From contig USBO01000054.1 in NCBI GenBank assembly GCA_900552955.1, positions 1-10,528 on the forward strand: a DNA stretch of 10,528 nt, in the 5' to 3' direction. A program made the translations under genes and the position numbers. Under the pieces are notes generated by a model, which worked only from the letters and a program-made list of their open reading frames with translations, did no database searches and had not been told where the DNA came from. The stretch's first letter is position 1. The number at the start of each line of letters is the position of its first letter. Below, in pieces: positions 1 to 6,007 of this stretch. The DNA is from an uncultured Alistipes sp. GTDB taxonomy: Bacteria; Bacteroidota; Bacteroidia; Bacteroidales; Rikenellaceae.

Positions 1-5
1 ACCGA

Positions 6-40
6 AAAAGGCCGCACTGCCTCGGGCAGTACGGCCTTTT
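6..40 (-). terminator. Rho-independent terminator of the etfB-etfA-acd operon, probably bidirectional
   Basis: The arms at 6-21 and 25-40 pair over 16 positions with one mismatch (C15 against A31) around the 3-base loop TCG at 22-24. Read on the minus strand, the stem is followed by a run of five T (complement of 5-9), 17 bases after the acyl-CoA dehydrogenase stop codon. The plus strand also ends in TTTT at 37-40, so the same hairpin could stop transcription arriving from a gene to the left of the window. The structure is read directly from the bases; activity in both directions is inference. Confidence 0.9.
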
Positions 41-57
41 CGTTACGCTGTCGGTGC

Positions 58-1788
58 TTAGCAGAGCGTTTCGGACTCGATGGCCCTGAACAGCTCCACA
101 TCGGCCGGCGTCGAGGCCATGACGTAAGCATACGCCTCCTCGATCTTCGCTGCGGCCAGCTTGCCGTAGATCTCGGCCTGCTGCGCATACTCCGCGCAGT
201 CCGCAGCCTGCAACGCCAGCAGGTGGGTGATGGCCAGGTAACCGGCCATCTCGACCAGACGGCGGGCGTGCAGCTCCTTGAAGCCGCAAGCCTCCTTCTC
301 GATCTGCTCGACACGCGTCGCAGCCTCCTCGAACTTCGCACGCAGGGCGACCAGACGCTCCACGAGCGGCCGCACGGCCTCCGCATGCGCGGCCTCCTCG
401 TAACGCTTGATCTGCTCGAGGTAGGTGCCCTTCGTCACGTGGTTGATCGCCGCCACGACCTGCAACTGCGACGTACCCTCGTAGATGTTCATGATGCGGG
501 CGTCACGGTAGAGGCGTTCGCAGGCGTAGTCCTTCATGAAGCCCGAACCGCCGTGGATCTGGATCGCGTCGTAGGCCATCTGGTTGGCGTACTCCGACGA
601 GAAGAGCTTCAGCAGCGGCGTGAAGCCGTCGGCCAGCTTGTTGTAGTACTTCATCTCCTGGCGCTCCTCCGCCTCGAGCGGCCGTTCGTGCGAGATGTGG
701 GTGTACTGCTTGTAGATCTCCACGAAACGGGTCGTCTCGTAGAGCAGCGCACGCACGCCCAGCGTCTTGGCCTTCATGTTCGACAGCATCTCCGAGATGG
801 CGGCGAACTTGATGATGTTCTTGCCGAACTGCGCACGTTCGTTGGCATACTTCAGCGCCTCGCGGTAGGCCGCTTCGCACAGACCCACCGACTGCGCGCC
901 GATGCCCAGACGTGCGGCGTTCATCAGCGACATCACATACTTGATAAGTCCCATCTTGCGGTCGCCGACCAGCTGCGCCGGCGCGTTGGTGAAGACCAGC
1001 TCGCAGGTGGGCGAACCCTTGATGCCGAGCTTGTTCTCGATGCGGCGCACCTTCACGCCGCCGTCGCGCTTGTCGTAGACGAGCATCGACAGTCCGCGCG
1101 CGTCGGTCGTACCCTCCTCGGTGCGGGCCAGCACCAGCGACACGTCGCCGTCGCCGTTGGTGATGAAGCGCTTCACGCCGTTGAGCAGCCACGTGCCCCG
1201 CTCCTCCGACCAGGTGGCCTTCAGCATCACGGCACCCAAATCCGAACCGGCATCCGGTTCGGTGAGATCCATCGCGCAGGTCGCACCGGCCGAAACCCAC
1301 GGCAGGAACTTCTGCTTGATCTCCTCCGAGGCGAACTCGTTGAGCGTCTCGGCGCAGTCCTGCAAGCCCCAGATGTTCTCGAAGCCGGCATCGGCGCGCG
1401 CCACCATCTCGTTGGTCATCACGAAACAGAGCAGCGGGAGATTCAGACCGTCGTACTTGCGCGGCAGCGTCAGCCCGCTCAGCCCCGCCTTGACGACCGC
1501 CTCCAGATTGCGCTGCGTGCCCTCGGCGTAGACCACATGGTCGTTGACCACCCTGGGGCCCTCGTGATCGACGCTCTCGGCATTGGGAGCGATCACGTCG
1601 CCGCACACCTCGCCCGCGATCTCGAGCACCTTGCGGTAGGAGTCCATCGCGTCTTCGAAATTCTGCGGCGCATAGTCGTACGCATCCTTCTCGGCGAAGC
1701 CGCGCTCCTTCAGTTCCACGATCTTGCGCATCAGCGGATGCCCGAGGTGGTACTGCAAATCCTTATTATCTAAAAAGAAATTAGCCAT
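58..1788 (-). CDS. Acyl-CoA dehydrogenase, long form with C-terminal helical extension
   Basis: This FAD enzyme makes or reduces the alpha-beta double bond of an acyl-CoA, exchanging electrons with Etf in the cytoplasm. The 576 residues contain the family signatures: LTEPDAGSD at about 175-183, the RAQFGK segment near 318-323, QIHGGSGF at 410-417, and NIYEGTSQLQ at 434-443, where E437 is the expected catalytic base (MCAD-type YEGT position). Residues from about 450 to 576 are a helical, charged extension absent from the usual ~380-residue butyryl-CoA dehydrogenases, resembling the acyl-CoA dehydrogenase C-terminal domain of the longer FadE/DmdC-like group. The ATG overlaps the etfA stop by one base (TAATG), which fixes the start and suggests translational coupling. 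Placement beside both etf genes makes this their dedicated partner. Chain-length preference is unknown; a short-chain (butyryl-CoA) role is plausible because related Porphyromonas loci combine the same three genes, but this is recall, not a search. Confidence 0.93.
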   Translation of the reverse strand: MANFFLDNKDLQYHLGHPLMRKIVELKERGFAEKDAYDYAPQNFEDAMDSYRKVLEIAGEVCGDVIAPNAESVDHEGPRVVNDHVVYAEGTQRNLEAVVKAGLSGLTLPRKYDGLNLPLLCFVMTNEMVARADAGFENIWGLQDCAETLNEFASEEIKQKFLPWVSAGATCAMDLTEPDAGSDLGAVMLKATWSEERGTWLLNGVKRFITNGDGDVSLVLARTEEGTTDARGLSMLVYDKRDGGVKVRRIENKLGIKGSPTCELVFTNAPAQLVGDRKMGLIKYVMSLMNAARLGIGAQSVGLCEAAYREALKYANERAQFGKNIIKFAAISEMLSNMKAKTLGVRALLYETTRFVEIYKQYTHISHERPLEAEERQEMKYYNKLADGFTPLLKLFSSEYANQMAYDAIQIHGGSGFMKDYACERLYRDARIMNIYEGTSQLQVVAAINHVTKGTYLEQIKRYEEAAHAEAVRPLVERLVALRAKFEEAATRVEQIEKEACGFKELHARRLVEMAGYLAITHLLALQAADCAEYAQQAEIYGKLAAAKIEEAYAYVMASTPADVELFRAIESETLC

Positions 1789-2807
1789 TACTTCGAGTTT
1801 TGTTTGTAGTACTTAATCATCTTGGGAATCACCTCGTTGACGTCGCCCGTGATGGCGAAGTCGGCGATCTTGCAGATCGGCGCCTCGGGGTCGGTGTTGA
1901 TCGAGAGGATCATCGACGACTGATCCATGCCGGCCGTGTGCTGGATCTGGCCCGAGATGCCGCAGGCGATGTAGAGCTTCGGACGCACCGTGACGCCCGT
2001 CTGGCCCACCTGACGCGCATGCTCGGTGAAACCCGCATCGACGGCCGCACGGCTGGCGCCCACCTCGGCGCCCAGCACCTCGGCCAGTTCGTGCACGAGG
2101 CGGAAGTTCTCCTTCGAACCCATGCCGTAGCCGCCGGCCACGATCACGCCCGCACCCTTGATGTTGATCTTGCGCTCCTCGATCTGACGGTCGACGATCT
2201 TCACCGCCAGATCCGTATCCTGCACCATCGGACGCCAGTCGATCGGTTTCACCTCGCCGGCCGCCGGCGCGGCAGCGCACTGCTTCCGCATCACGCCCTC
2301 GCGGACGGTCGCCATCTGGGGACGGTGGTCGGGATTGACGATCGTGGCGATGATGTTGCCGCCGAAGGCCGGACGGATCTGATAGAGCAGATTCTTGTAC
2401 TCGGTCTTGGTCTTGGGATCGGTGTGGTCGCCGATGACGAGCTGCGTGCAGTCGGCCGTCAGACCGCTGTGCAGCGCCGACGACACGCGCGGCGCGAAGT
2501 CGCGGCCCACGGGCGTGGCACCGAAGAGCGCGATCTGCGGCTGCTCCTGCCGGATCAGCCCGCACATCACGGCAGTATGCGGCAGCGTGCGGAACGGCGC
2601 GAAGATCGCGTCGTCGGCCACCCACACGGTGTCGGCGCCGTATTTCGCCAGCTCCTTTTCGATGCCGGCGACATCGTGCCCCAGCAGCACGGCTTCGAGT
2701 TTGACACCCAGTTCATCGGCCAGCTCGCGGCCTTTGGTCAGCAGTTCCAGGCTCACGTCGGCGACCGCGCCGTTCTCGAGCTCGATATAGACGAATATAT
2801 TGTTCAT
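1788..2807 (-). CDS. etfA: Electron transfer flavoprotein alpha subunit
   Basis: EtfA pairs with EtfB to form the soluble FAD heterodimer that carries electrons between an acyl-CoA dehydrogenase and a second donor or acceptor. The 339 residues have the usual layout: an N-terminal alpha/beta domain (about 1-190) and a C-terminal FAD-binding domain. The latter shows GASRAAVDAGF at 250-260, with the FAD-contacting Arg at 253, QVGQTG at 266-271, and the alpha-subunit signature LYIACGISGQIQH at 278-290 followed by SINTDPEAPI near 302-311 and the aspartate of ADFAITGD. All key positions look intact. It begins 20 bases after etfB, behind a good Shine-Dalgarno GGAGGA, and its TAA overlaps the acd ATG by one base, so the three genes form one operon. 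The TG-x-TV-x-P stretch at 270-276 resembles the redox-active FAD region of NAD-linked Etfs, but that distinction is better judged from EtfB. Confidence 0.96.
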   Translation of the reverse strand: MNNIFVYIELENGAVADVSLELLTKGRELADELGVKLEAVLLGHDVAGIEKELAKYGADTVWVADDAIFAPFRTLPHTAVMCGLIRQEQPQIALFGATPVGRDFAPRVSSALHSGLTADCTQLVIGDHTDPKTKTEYKNLLYQIRPAFGGNIIATIVNPDHRPQMATVREGVMRKQCAAAPAAGEVKPIDWRPMVQDTDLAVKIVDRQIEERKINIKGAGVIVAGGYGMGSKENFRLVHELAEVLGAEVGASRAAVDAGFTEHARQVGQTGVTVRPKLYIACGISGQIQHTAGMDQSSMILSINTDPEAPICKIADFAITGDVNEVIPKMIKYYKQNSK

Positions 2808-2816
2808 AACAGCAAA

Positions 2817-2822
2817 TCCTCC
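2817..2822 (-). promoter_or_regulatory. Strong Shine-Dalgarno site for etfA
   Basis: The complement of 2817-2822 reads GGAGGA and ends nine bases before the etfA ATG. It overlaps the end of the etfB-etfA gap. No comparable purine-rich site is seen before purA, the OmpA-like gene or etfB, where the upstream bases are A/T-rich as is usual in Bacteroidetes, so this site stands out and supports the chosen etfA start. Confidence 0.7.
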
Positions 2823-2827
2823 GATCT

Positions 2828-3706
2828 TTAACCGAGCGTGTGGCTCGCAATGAGTTCAACCATCAGTGATTCGATATCGGCGTCGGCCGCCGTCAGTCTC
2901 CGCGACTCCTTAGCCTGGAAGACGACGTTCTCGATCTTCTTGACCTTCGTCGGCGAGCCGACCAGTCCCAGCTGCGTCTCGTCGGGATCGACATCGGCGG
3001 CCGCGAACTCGATGATTTGCAGATACTCCTTCGCAGCGGCCATCGTCGAGGCCATGCAGTCGGGAGCGGCCGCGATCTCGGATTTGGTCTGCGCGAACTT
3101 GTACTTCATCACGCGGCGGGCGTTCTGCGGACGGCATTCGGGAGCCGAACCGTTGACGGTCATCACCAGCGGCAGCGGGCACTCGACCACCTCCGTGCCG
3201 TGCTCCAGACGGCGTTTGATGACCAGCGCATCGGCCTTGATCTCGACCAGCTCCTCGGCATAGGTCACCTGCGGCCAGCCCAGTTTCTCGGCCACCTGCG
3301 GGCCCACCTGCGCCGTGTCGCCGTCGATGGCCTGCCGGCCCGCGACGATCACATCGGGGCGGATCTTGCGCAGCGCGCACGACAGCGCGTAGGAGGTAGC
3401 CAGCGTATCGGCGCCGGCGAACTTGCGGTCGGTCAGCAGATACCCGCCGTCGGCGCCGCGGAACATCGCGTCGCGGATGATGTCGGCCGCACGCGGAGGC
3501 CCCATCGTCAGGATATGCACGGTCGAACCTTCGGTCTCGTCCTTGAGCGCGAGCGCCATTTCGAGAGCATTCAGATCCTCGGGATTGAAGATTGCCGGCA
3601 AAGCGGCGCGGTTGACCGTCCCTTCGGGGGTCATCGCATCCTTCCCCACGTTGCGGGTATCGGGCACCTGCTTCGCCAACACAACGATTTTCAACGCTTT
3701 TTTCAT
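2828..3706 (-). CDS. etfB: Electron transfer flavoprotein beta subunit, NAD-linked/bifurcating-type motif
   Basis: EtfB is the second subunit of the Etf dimer. Visible family features in its 292 residues are the N-terminal strand with KQVPDT at 12-17, NPEDLNALEMAL at 41-52, GRQAIDGDTAQVGPQVAE at 123-140, and the C-terminal GLVGSPTKVKK at 247-257. In oxidative Etfs (human, Paracoccus) the central loop binds structural AMP and has a different sequence; the DGDTAQVGP form is, as I recall, typical of Clostridium and Megasphaera Etfs that bind FAD/NAD(H) and can bifurcate electrons. This is therefore a good, though unproven, candidate for an NADH-using Etf. It is the first gene of the etfB-etfA-acd operon. 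The ATG lies only about 36 bases from the end of the preceding terminator stem, and the leader has no clear Shine-Dalgarno site. The 292-residue length is slightly above the usual 250-270. Confidence 0.96.
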   Translation of the reverse strand: MKKALKIVVLAKQVPDTRNVGKDAMTPEGTVNRAALPAIFNPEDLNALEMALALKDETEGSTVHILTMGPPRAADIIRDAMFRGADGGYLLTDRKFAGADTLATSYALSCALRKIRPDVIVAGRQAIDGDTAQVGPQVAEKLGWPQVTYAEELVEIKADALVIKRRLEHGTEVVECPLPLVMTVNGSAPECRPQNARRVMKYKFAQTKSEIAAAPDCMASTMAAAKEYLQIIEFAAADVDPDETQLGLVGSPTKVKKIENVVFQAKESRRLTAADADIESLMVELIASHTLG

Positions 3707-3741
3707 TCGTTAAGTTTTAAGATTAGCATTGTATATCCACG

Positions 3742-3776
3742 AAAAACGGCAGGTCTCCCACCGGAGAACCCGCCGT
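3742..3776 (-). terminator. Rho-independent terminator of the purA-lipoprotein unit
   Basis: The outer arms ACGGC at 3746-3750 and GCCGT at 3772-3776 pair, followed after one mismatch by GGTCTCC at 3752-3758 against GGAGAACC at 3763-3770 with a single bulged A, closing a 4-base loop at 3759-3762. On the minus strand the stem is followed by a run of five T (complement of 3742-3746), where the last stem pair overlaps the tract. It begins five bases past the stop of the OmpA-like gene. The rest of the 75-base gap (3707-3741) must hold any promoter for etfB; I see no good match to the Bacteroidetes consensus there, only a weak TATACAAT-like stretch at about 3730-3737. Confidence 0.85.
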
Positions 3777-3781
3777 AAACC

Positions 3782-4477
3782 TTATCGGAGCGTACCTGCC
3801 TCCGCCTGCCGGATCATCGCCTGGCCGGCCGAGATATAGACCTCGACGCGGCGGTTGGCAGCCCGTCCCTCGGCCGTATCGTTCGAAGCAACGGGCTCCG
3901 CATAGGCCTTGCCCTCGACCCTGAGAAACCGATTCGAAGCGATCCCTTTCGTCTCCAGATAGTTGCGCACGGCCTGCGCCCGCTCCAGCGAGATGCGCTC
4001 GTTGACCGCGAGCGATCCCGTGCTGTCGGTGTGGCCGAAGACCGTCACATCCGTGTCGGGATTCTGCAACAGGCTGATGGCGAACTTGTCGAGCGCAGCC
4101 TTCGACGCAGCGCTGAGCGTCGTGCCGTTGGTCGGGAAGAGAATTCCCGACTCGAAGGTCACCTTGATGGCGTCCAGCCCGTTGGTGTCGGTCACGGTTT
4201 CGACCTCGGCGCCCTCGATCGCGGCCAGCTCGGCCTTCTGTTTGTCCATCTTGCGCCCGATGAGCGCGCCGGCCGTACCGCCGATGGCAGCTCCCACGGC
4301 CGCACCGATGGCAGCGCCCTTGCCGCCGCCGGCCAACGCTCCGATACCGGCTCCGACGGCCGTGCCGCCGCCTCCGCCGATCAGACCGCCCTTGAGCGTA
4401 CCCGACATCGAGGCGCAGCCGCCCGCCACCAGCATCGTCGTCGCACAGGCGACGCACAGCAAAGAGAATCGTTTCAT
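3782..4477 (-). CDS. OmpA-family lipoprotein with glycine-zipper domain (YiaD-like)
   Basis: The 231-residue protein has three parts. Residues 1-20 form a lipoprotein signal peptide (MKR, hydrophobic core) ending in AGGC, with Cys21 as the lipidated residue; the lipobox is loose because -3 is Ala rather than Leu. Residues about 30-74 are a glycine zipper rich in GxxxG spacing that can insert in or pack against membrane. Residues about 100-225 are the OmpA-like peptidoglycan-binding domain: FGHTDSTGS at 147-155, NERISLERAQAV at 159-170 matching the N-x2-L-S-x2-R-A-x2-V motif, and ASNDTAEGRAANRRVEV towards the end. The order is the same as in E. coli YiaD. The likely role is tethering the outer membrane to the cell wall. 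No acidic export signal follows Cys21, which fits a periplasm-facing lipoprotein. It starts 15 bases after purA with no promoter or terminator between, so the two are probably cotranscribed. Confidence 0.9.
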   Translation of the reverse strand: MKRFSLLCVACATTMLVAGGCASMSGTLKGGLIGGGGGTAVGAGIGALAGGGKGAAIGAAVGAAIGGTAGALIGRKMDKQKAELAAIEGAEVETVTDTNGLDAIKVTFESGILFPTNGTTLSAASKAALDKFAISLLQNPDTDVTVFGHTDSTGSLAVNERISLERAQAVRNYLETKGIASNRFLRVEGKAYAEPVASNDTAEGRAANRRVEVYISAGQAMIRQAEAGTLR

Positions 4478-4492
4478 AATCGTATCTGTTCG

Positions 4493-5755
4493 TTAACGGA
4501 TAATCGTCTCGTCGCGGTCGGGGCCCACCGAGATGATCGCCACAGGCACGCCCGTCTCGCGTTCGATATACTCCACATAGGTCTTGAACTCGGCAGGGAA
4601 ATCCTCGTAGCGGCGCACCTTGCGCAGATCGGTCTTCCACCCCTTGAACTCACGGTAGACGGGTTTCACGTCGTCCTGAATGTCGTAGGGGAACTCCGTC
4701 ACGCGTTCGCCGCCGATCTCGTAGGCCTCGGCCACCTTGATCGTCTCGAAGTCGTTCATCACGTCGGACTTCATCATGATGAGCTTGGTCACGCCGTCGA
4801 CCATCACGGCATATTTGAGCGCCACCATATCGAGCCAGCCGCAACGGCGCTTACGCCCCGTCACCGCCCCGAATTCATGGCCCAGACGGCACAGCTCGTC
4901 GCCCGTGGCGTCGAACAGCTCCGTGGGGAACGGGCCGCTGCCGACACGCGTGCAGTAGGCTTTGAAGATGCCGTAAACCTCGCCGATGCGGTTGTGGCCG
5001 ATTCCCAGGCCGGTGCAGGCCCCCGCGCCGATCGTGTTCGACGACGTCACGAAGGGATACGAACCGAAATCGACGTCGAGCAGCGTTCCCTGCGCCCCCT
5101 CGGCCAGAATGGCCTTGTCCTCGGCGAGAAAGCGGTTGATCTCGTGCTCGCTGTCGATGATGCGGAACTTCCTGAGGTATTCGATCCCCTCGAACCACTG
5201 CCGTTCCAGCTCGTCGATATCGTAGTTGTAGCCCAGCGACTCGAGGATGTTCTCGTGACGCGCCTTGGCCACTTCGTAAATCTTCTTGAAATCGAGGAAA
5301 ATATCGCCCACACGCACGCCGTTGCGGCTGATCTTGTCCGTATAGGTCGGGCCGATGCCCTTACCCGTGGTGCCGATCTTCGAGTTGCCCTTCGCCGCTT
5401 CGAGCGCAGCGTCCAGCACGCGGTGCGTGGGCAGGATGAGGTGCGCTTTCTTCGAGATGTAGAGCCGCTGCGTAAGGTCGTGGCCGCTTTTGGCCAGCGC
5501 CTCGGCCTCCTCCTTGAAGAGAATCGGGTCGAGCACCACGCCGTTGCCGATCACGTTGACCTTGCCGCCCTGGAAAATGCCCGAAGGGATCGAACGCAAC
5601 ACATACTTTTCGCCGTTGAATTCCAATGTATGCCCGGCGTTGGGGCCGCCCTGAAAGCGGGCCACGACCTGATAGTCGGGCGTCAACACATCGACGACCT
5701 TACCTTTTCCTTCGTCGCCCCACTGCAAACCGAGAACAACATCGACTTTTTTCAT
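4493..5755 (-). CDS. purA: Adenylosuccinate synthetase
   Basis: PurA joins IMP and aspartate using GTP to give adenylosuccinate, the first committed step from IMP to AMP, in the cytoplasm. The 420 residues carry the full set of family marks: QWGDEGKG at 11-18 (GTP-binding loop with the catalytic Asp14), GGPNAGHT at 36-43 (catalytic His42), GIGPTYTDKISRNGVRVGD at 133-151 (second family signature), EGAQGTLLD with its SYPFVTSSNT continuation in the middle, TRVGSGPFPTEL, and GPDRDETI near the C-terminus. Length is close to the usual 420-430 and no key residue is missing. The ATG chosen gives the canonical N-terminus directly before the GDEGKGK loop. A consensus Bacteroidetes promoter lies about 44 bases upstream, and an OmpA-like lipoprotein gene follows after 15 bases. 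The leader is too short for a purine riboswitch. Confidence 0.98.
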   Translation of the reverse strand: MKKVDVVLGLQWGDEGKGKVVDVLTPDYQVVARFQGGPNAGHTLEFNGEKYVLRSIPSGIFQGGKVNVIGNGVVLDPILFKEEAEALAKSGHDLTQRLYISKKAHLILPTHRVLDAALEAAKGNSKIGTTGKGIGPTYTDKISRNGVRVGDIFLDFKKIYEVAKARHENILESLGYNYDIDELERQWFEGIEYLRKFRIIDSEHEINRFLAEDKAILAEGAQGTLLDVDFGSYPFVTSSNTIGAGACTGLGIGHNRIGEVYGIFKAYCTRVGSGPFPTELFDATGDELCRLGHEFGAVTGRKRRCGWLDMVALKYAVMVDGVTKLIMMKSDVMNDFETIKVAEAYEIGGERVTEFPYDIQDDVKPVYREFKGWKTDLRKVRRYEDFPAEFKTYVEYIERETGVPVAIISVGPDRDETIIR

Positions 5756-5777
5756 CTTTTCTGTTATCTATTTTTAC

Positions 5778-5795
5778 GCAAAAAACATTTTTTGC
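5778..5795 (-). repeat. 18-bp AT-rich inverted repeat at the purA transcription start region
   Basis: The plus strand reads GCAAAAAACATTTTTTGC: perfect 8-base arms at 5778-5785 and 5788-5795 around a 2-base centre. It lies just downstream of the purA -7 element, covering the predicted start site and early leader. It could be a repressor operator, an early-leader hairpin or chance in AT-rich DNA. Its GCAA...TTGC ends faintly recall LacI-family operators such as PurR boxes, but the spacing does not match the E. coli PurR box. The repeat itself is certain; a function is not. Confidence 0.55.
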
Positions 5796-5798
5796 ATT

Positions 5799-5830
5799 CA
5801 AAGGTACAAAATTTTCTCCGAAAAACCCAA
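5799..5830 (-). promoter_or_regulatory. Bacteroidetes-type promoter of purA
   Basis: On the minus strand, TTG (complement of 5828-5830) is followed after 21 bases by TACCTTTG (complement of 5799-5806). This matches the known Bacteroidetes housekeeping consensus of TTG near -33 and TAnnTTTG near -7 in both sequence and spacing. Transcription should begin a few bases below 5799, giving a leader of roughly 35-40 bases before the purA ATG at 5755. The region is AT-rich compared with the surrounding coding DNA. No Shine-Dalgarno site is seen in the leader, which is normal for this phylum. Confidence 0.85.
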
Positions 5831-5953
5831 CCGCGCTGCGCGACTTTTCAACAAATTGTCAAGAATCGCGCCCCGATCGACAGGCGGACGAATCCCGGCC
5901 CGAAAACGCACGCAGCGCCCGTCGGCAGCCCACGACACATCCCTGCAAACGAA

Positions 5954-5983
5954 GGGCCGGCCGGACTAACGTCCGGCCGGCCC
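5954..5983 (-). terminator. Terminator-like hairpin after the susCD pair
   Basis: Arms at 5954-5966 and 5971-5983 pair perfectly over 13 bp with a 4-base loop (TAAC). The stem begins 24 bases after the SusD stop codon. On the minus strand only a short, broken T-rich tail (TTCGTTT) follows, so the U-tract is weaker than at the other two terminators, but the very GC-rich stem makes a transcription end or RNA-stabilising 3' end likely. The rest of the 252-base gap (5756-6007) holds the purA promoter and the AT-rich palindrome; between 5831 and 5950 I see no further gene, repeat or signal. Confidence 0.75.
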
Positions 5984-6007
5984 CATGAATCGGCCTGCGC
6001 CGCCGCG

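Noticed and set aside
223..1773. A 516-codon plus-strand frame antisense to the acyl-CoA dehydrogenase, and a similar 343-codon frame antisense to etfA (1800-2831).
   Set aside because: Both are composition-driven shadows of well-supported genes, with low-complexity Arg/His/Leu/Asp-rich translations and no recognisable motif.
4255..4390. Repetitive GC-rich sequence inside the OmpA-like gene as a DNA repeat element.
   Set aside because: It encodes the glycine/alanine-rich zipper; the repetition follows from the protein composition and stays in frame.
5756..5798. A purine riboswitch in the purA leader.
   Set aside because: The predicted leader is only about 35-40 bases, too short for an aptamer, and the only structure is the AT-rich palindrome.
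5954..5983. The GGCCGGCC-rich stem as an integration site or mobile-element end.
   Set aside because: No matching copy, target duplication, integrase or transposase is visible; its position just after susD fits a terminator.
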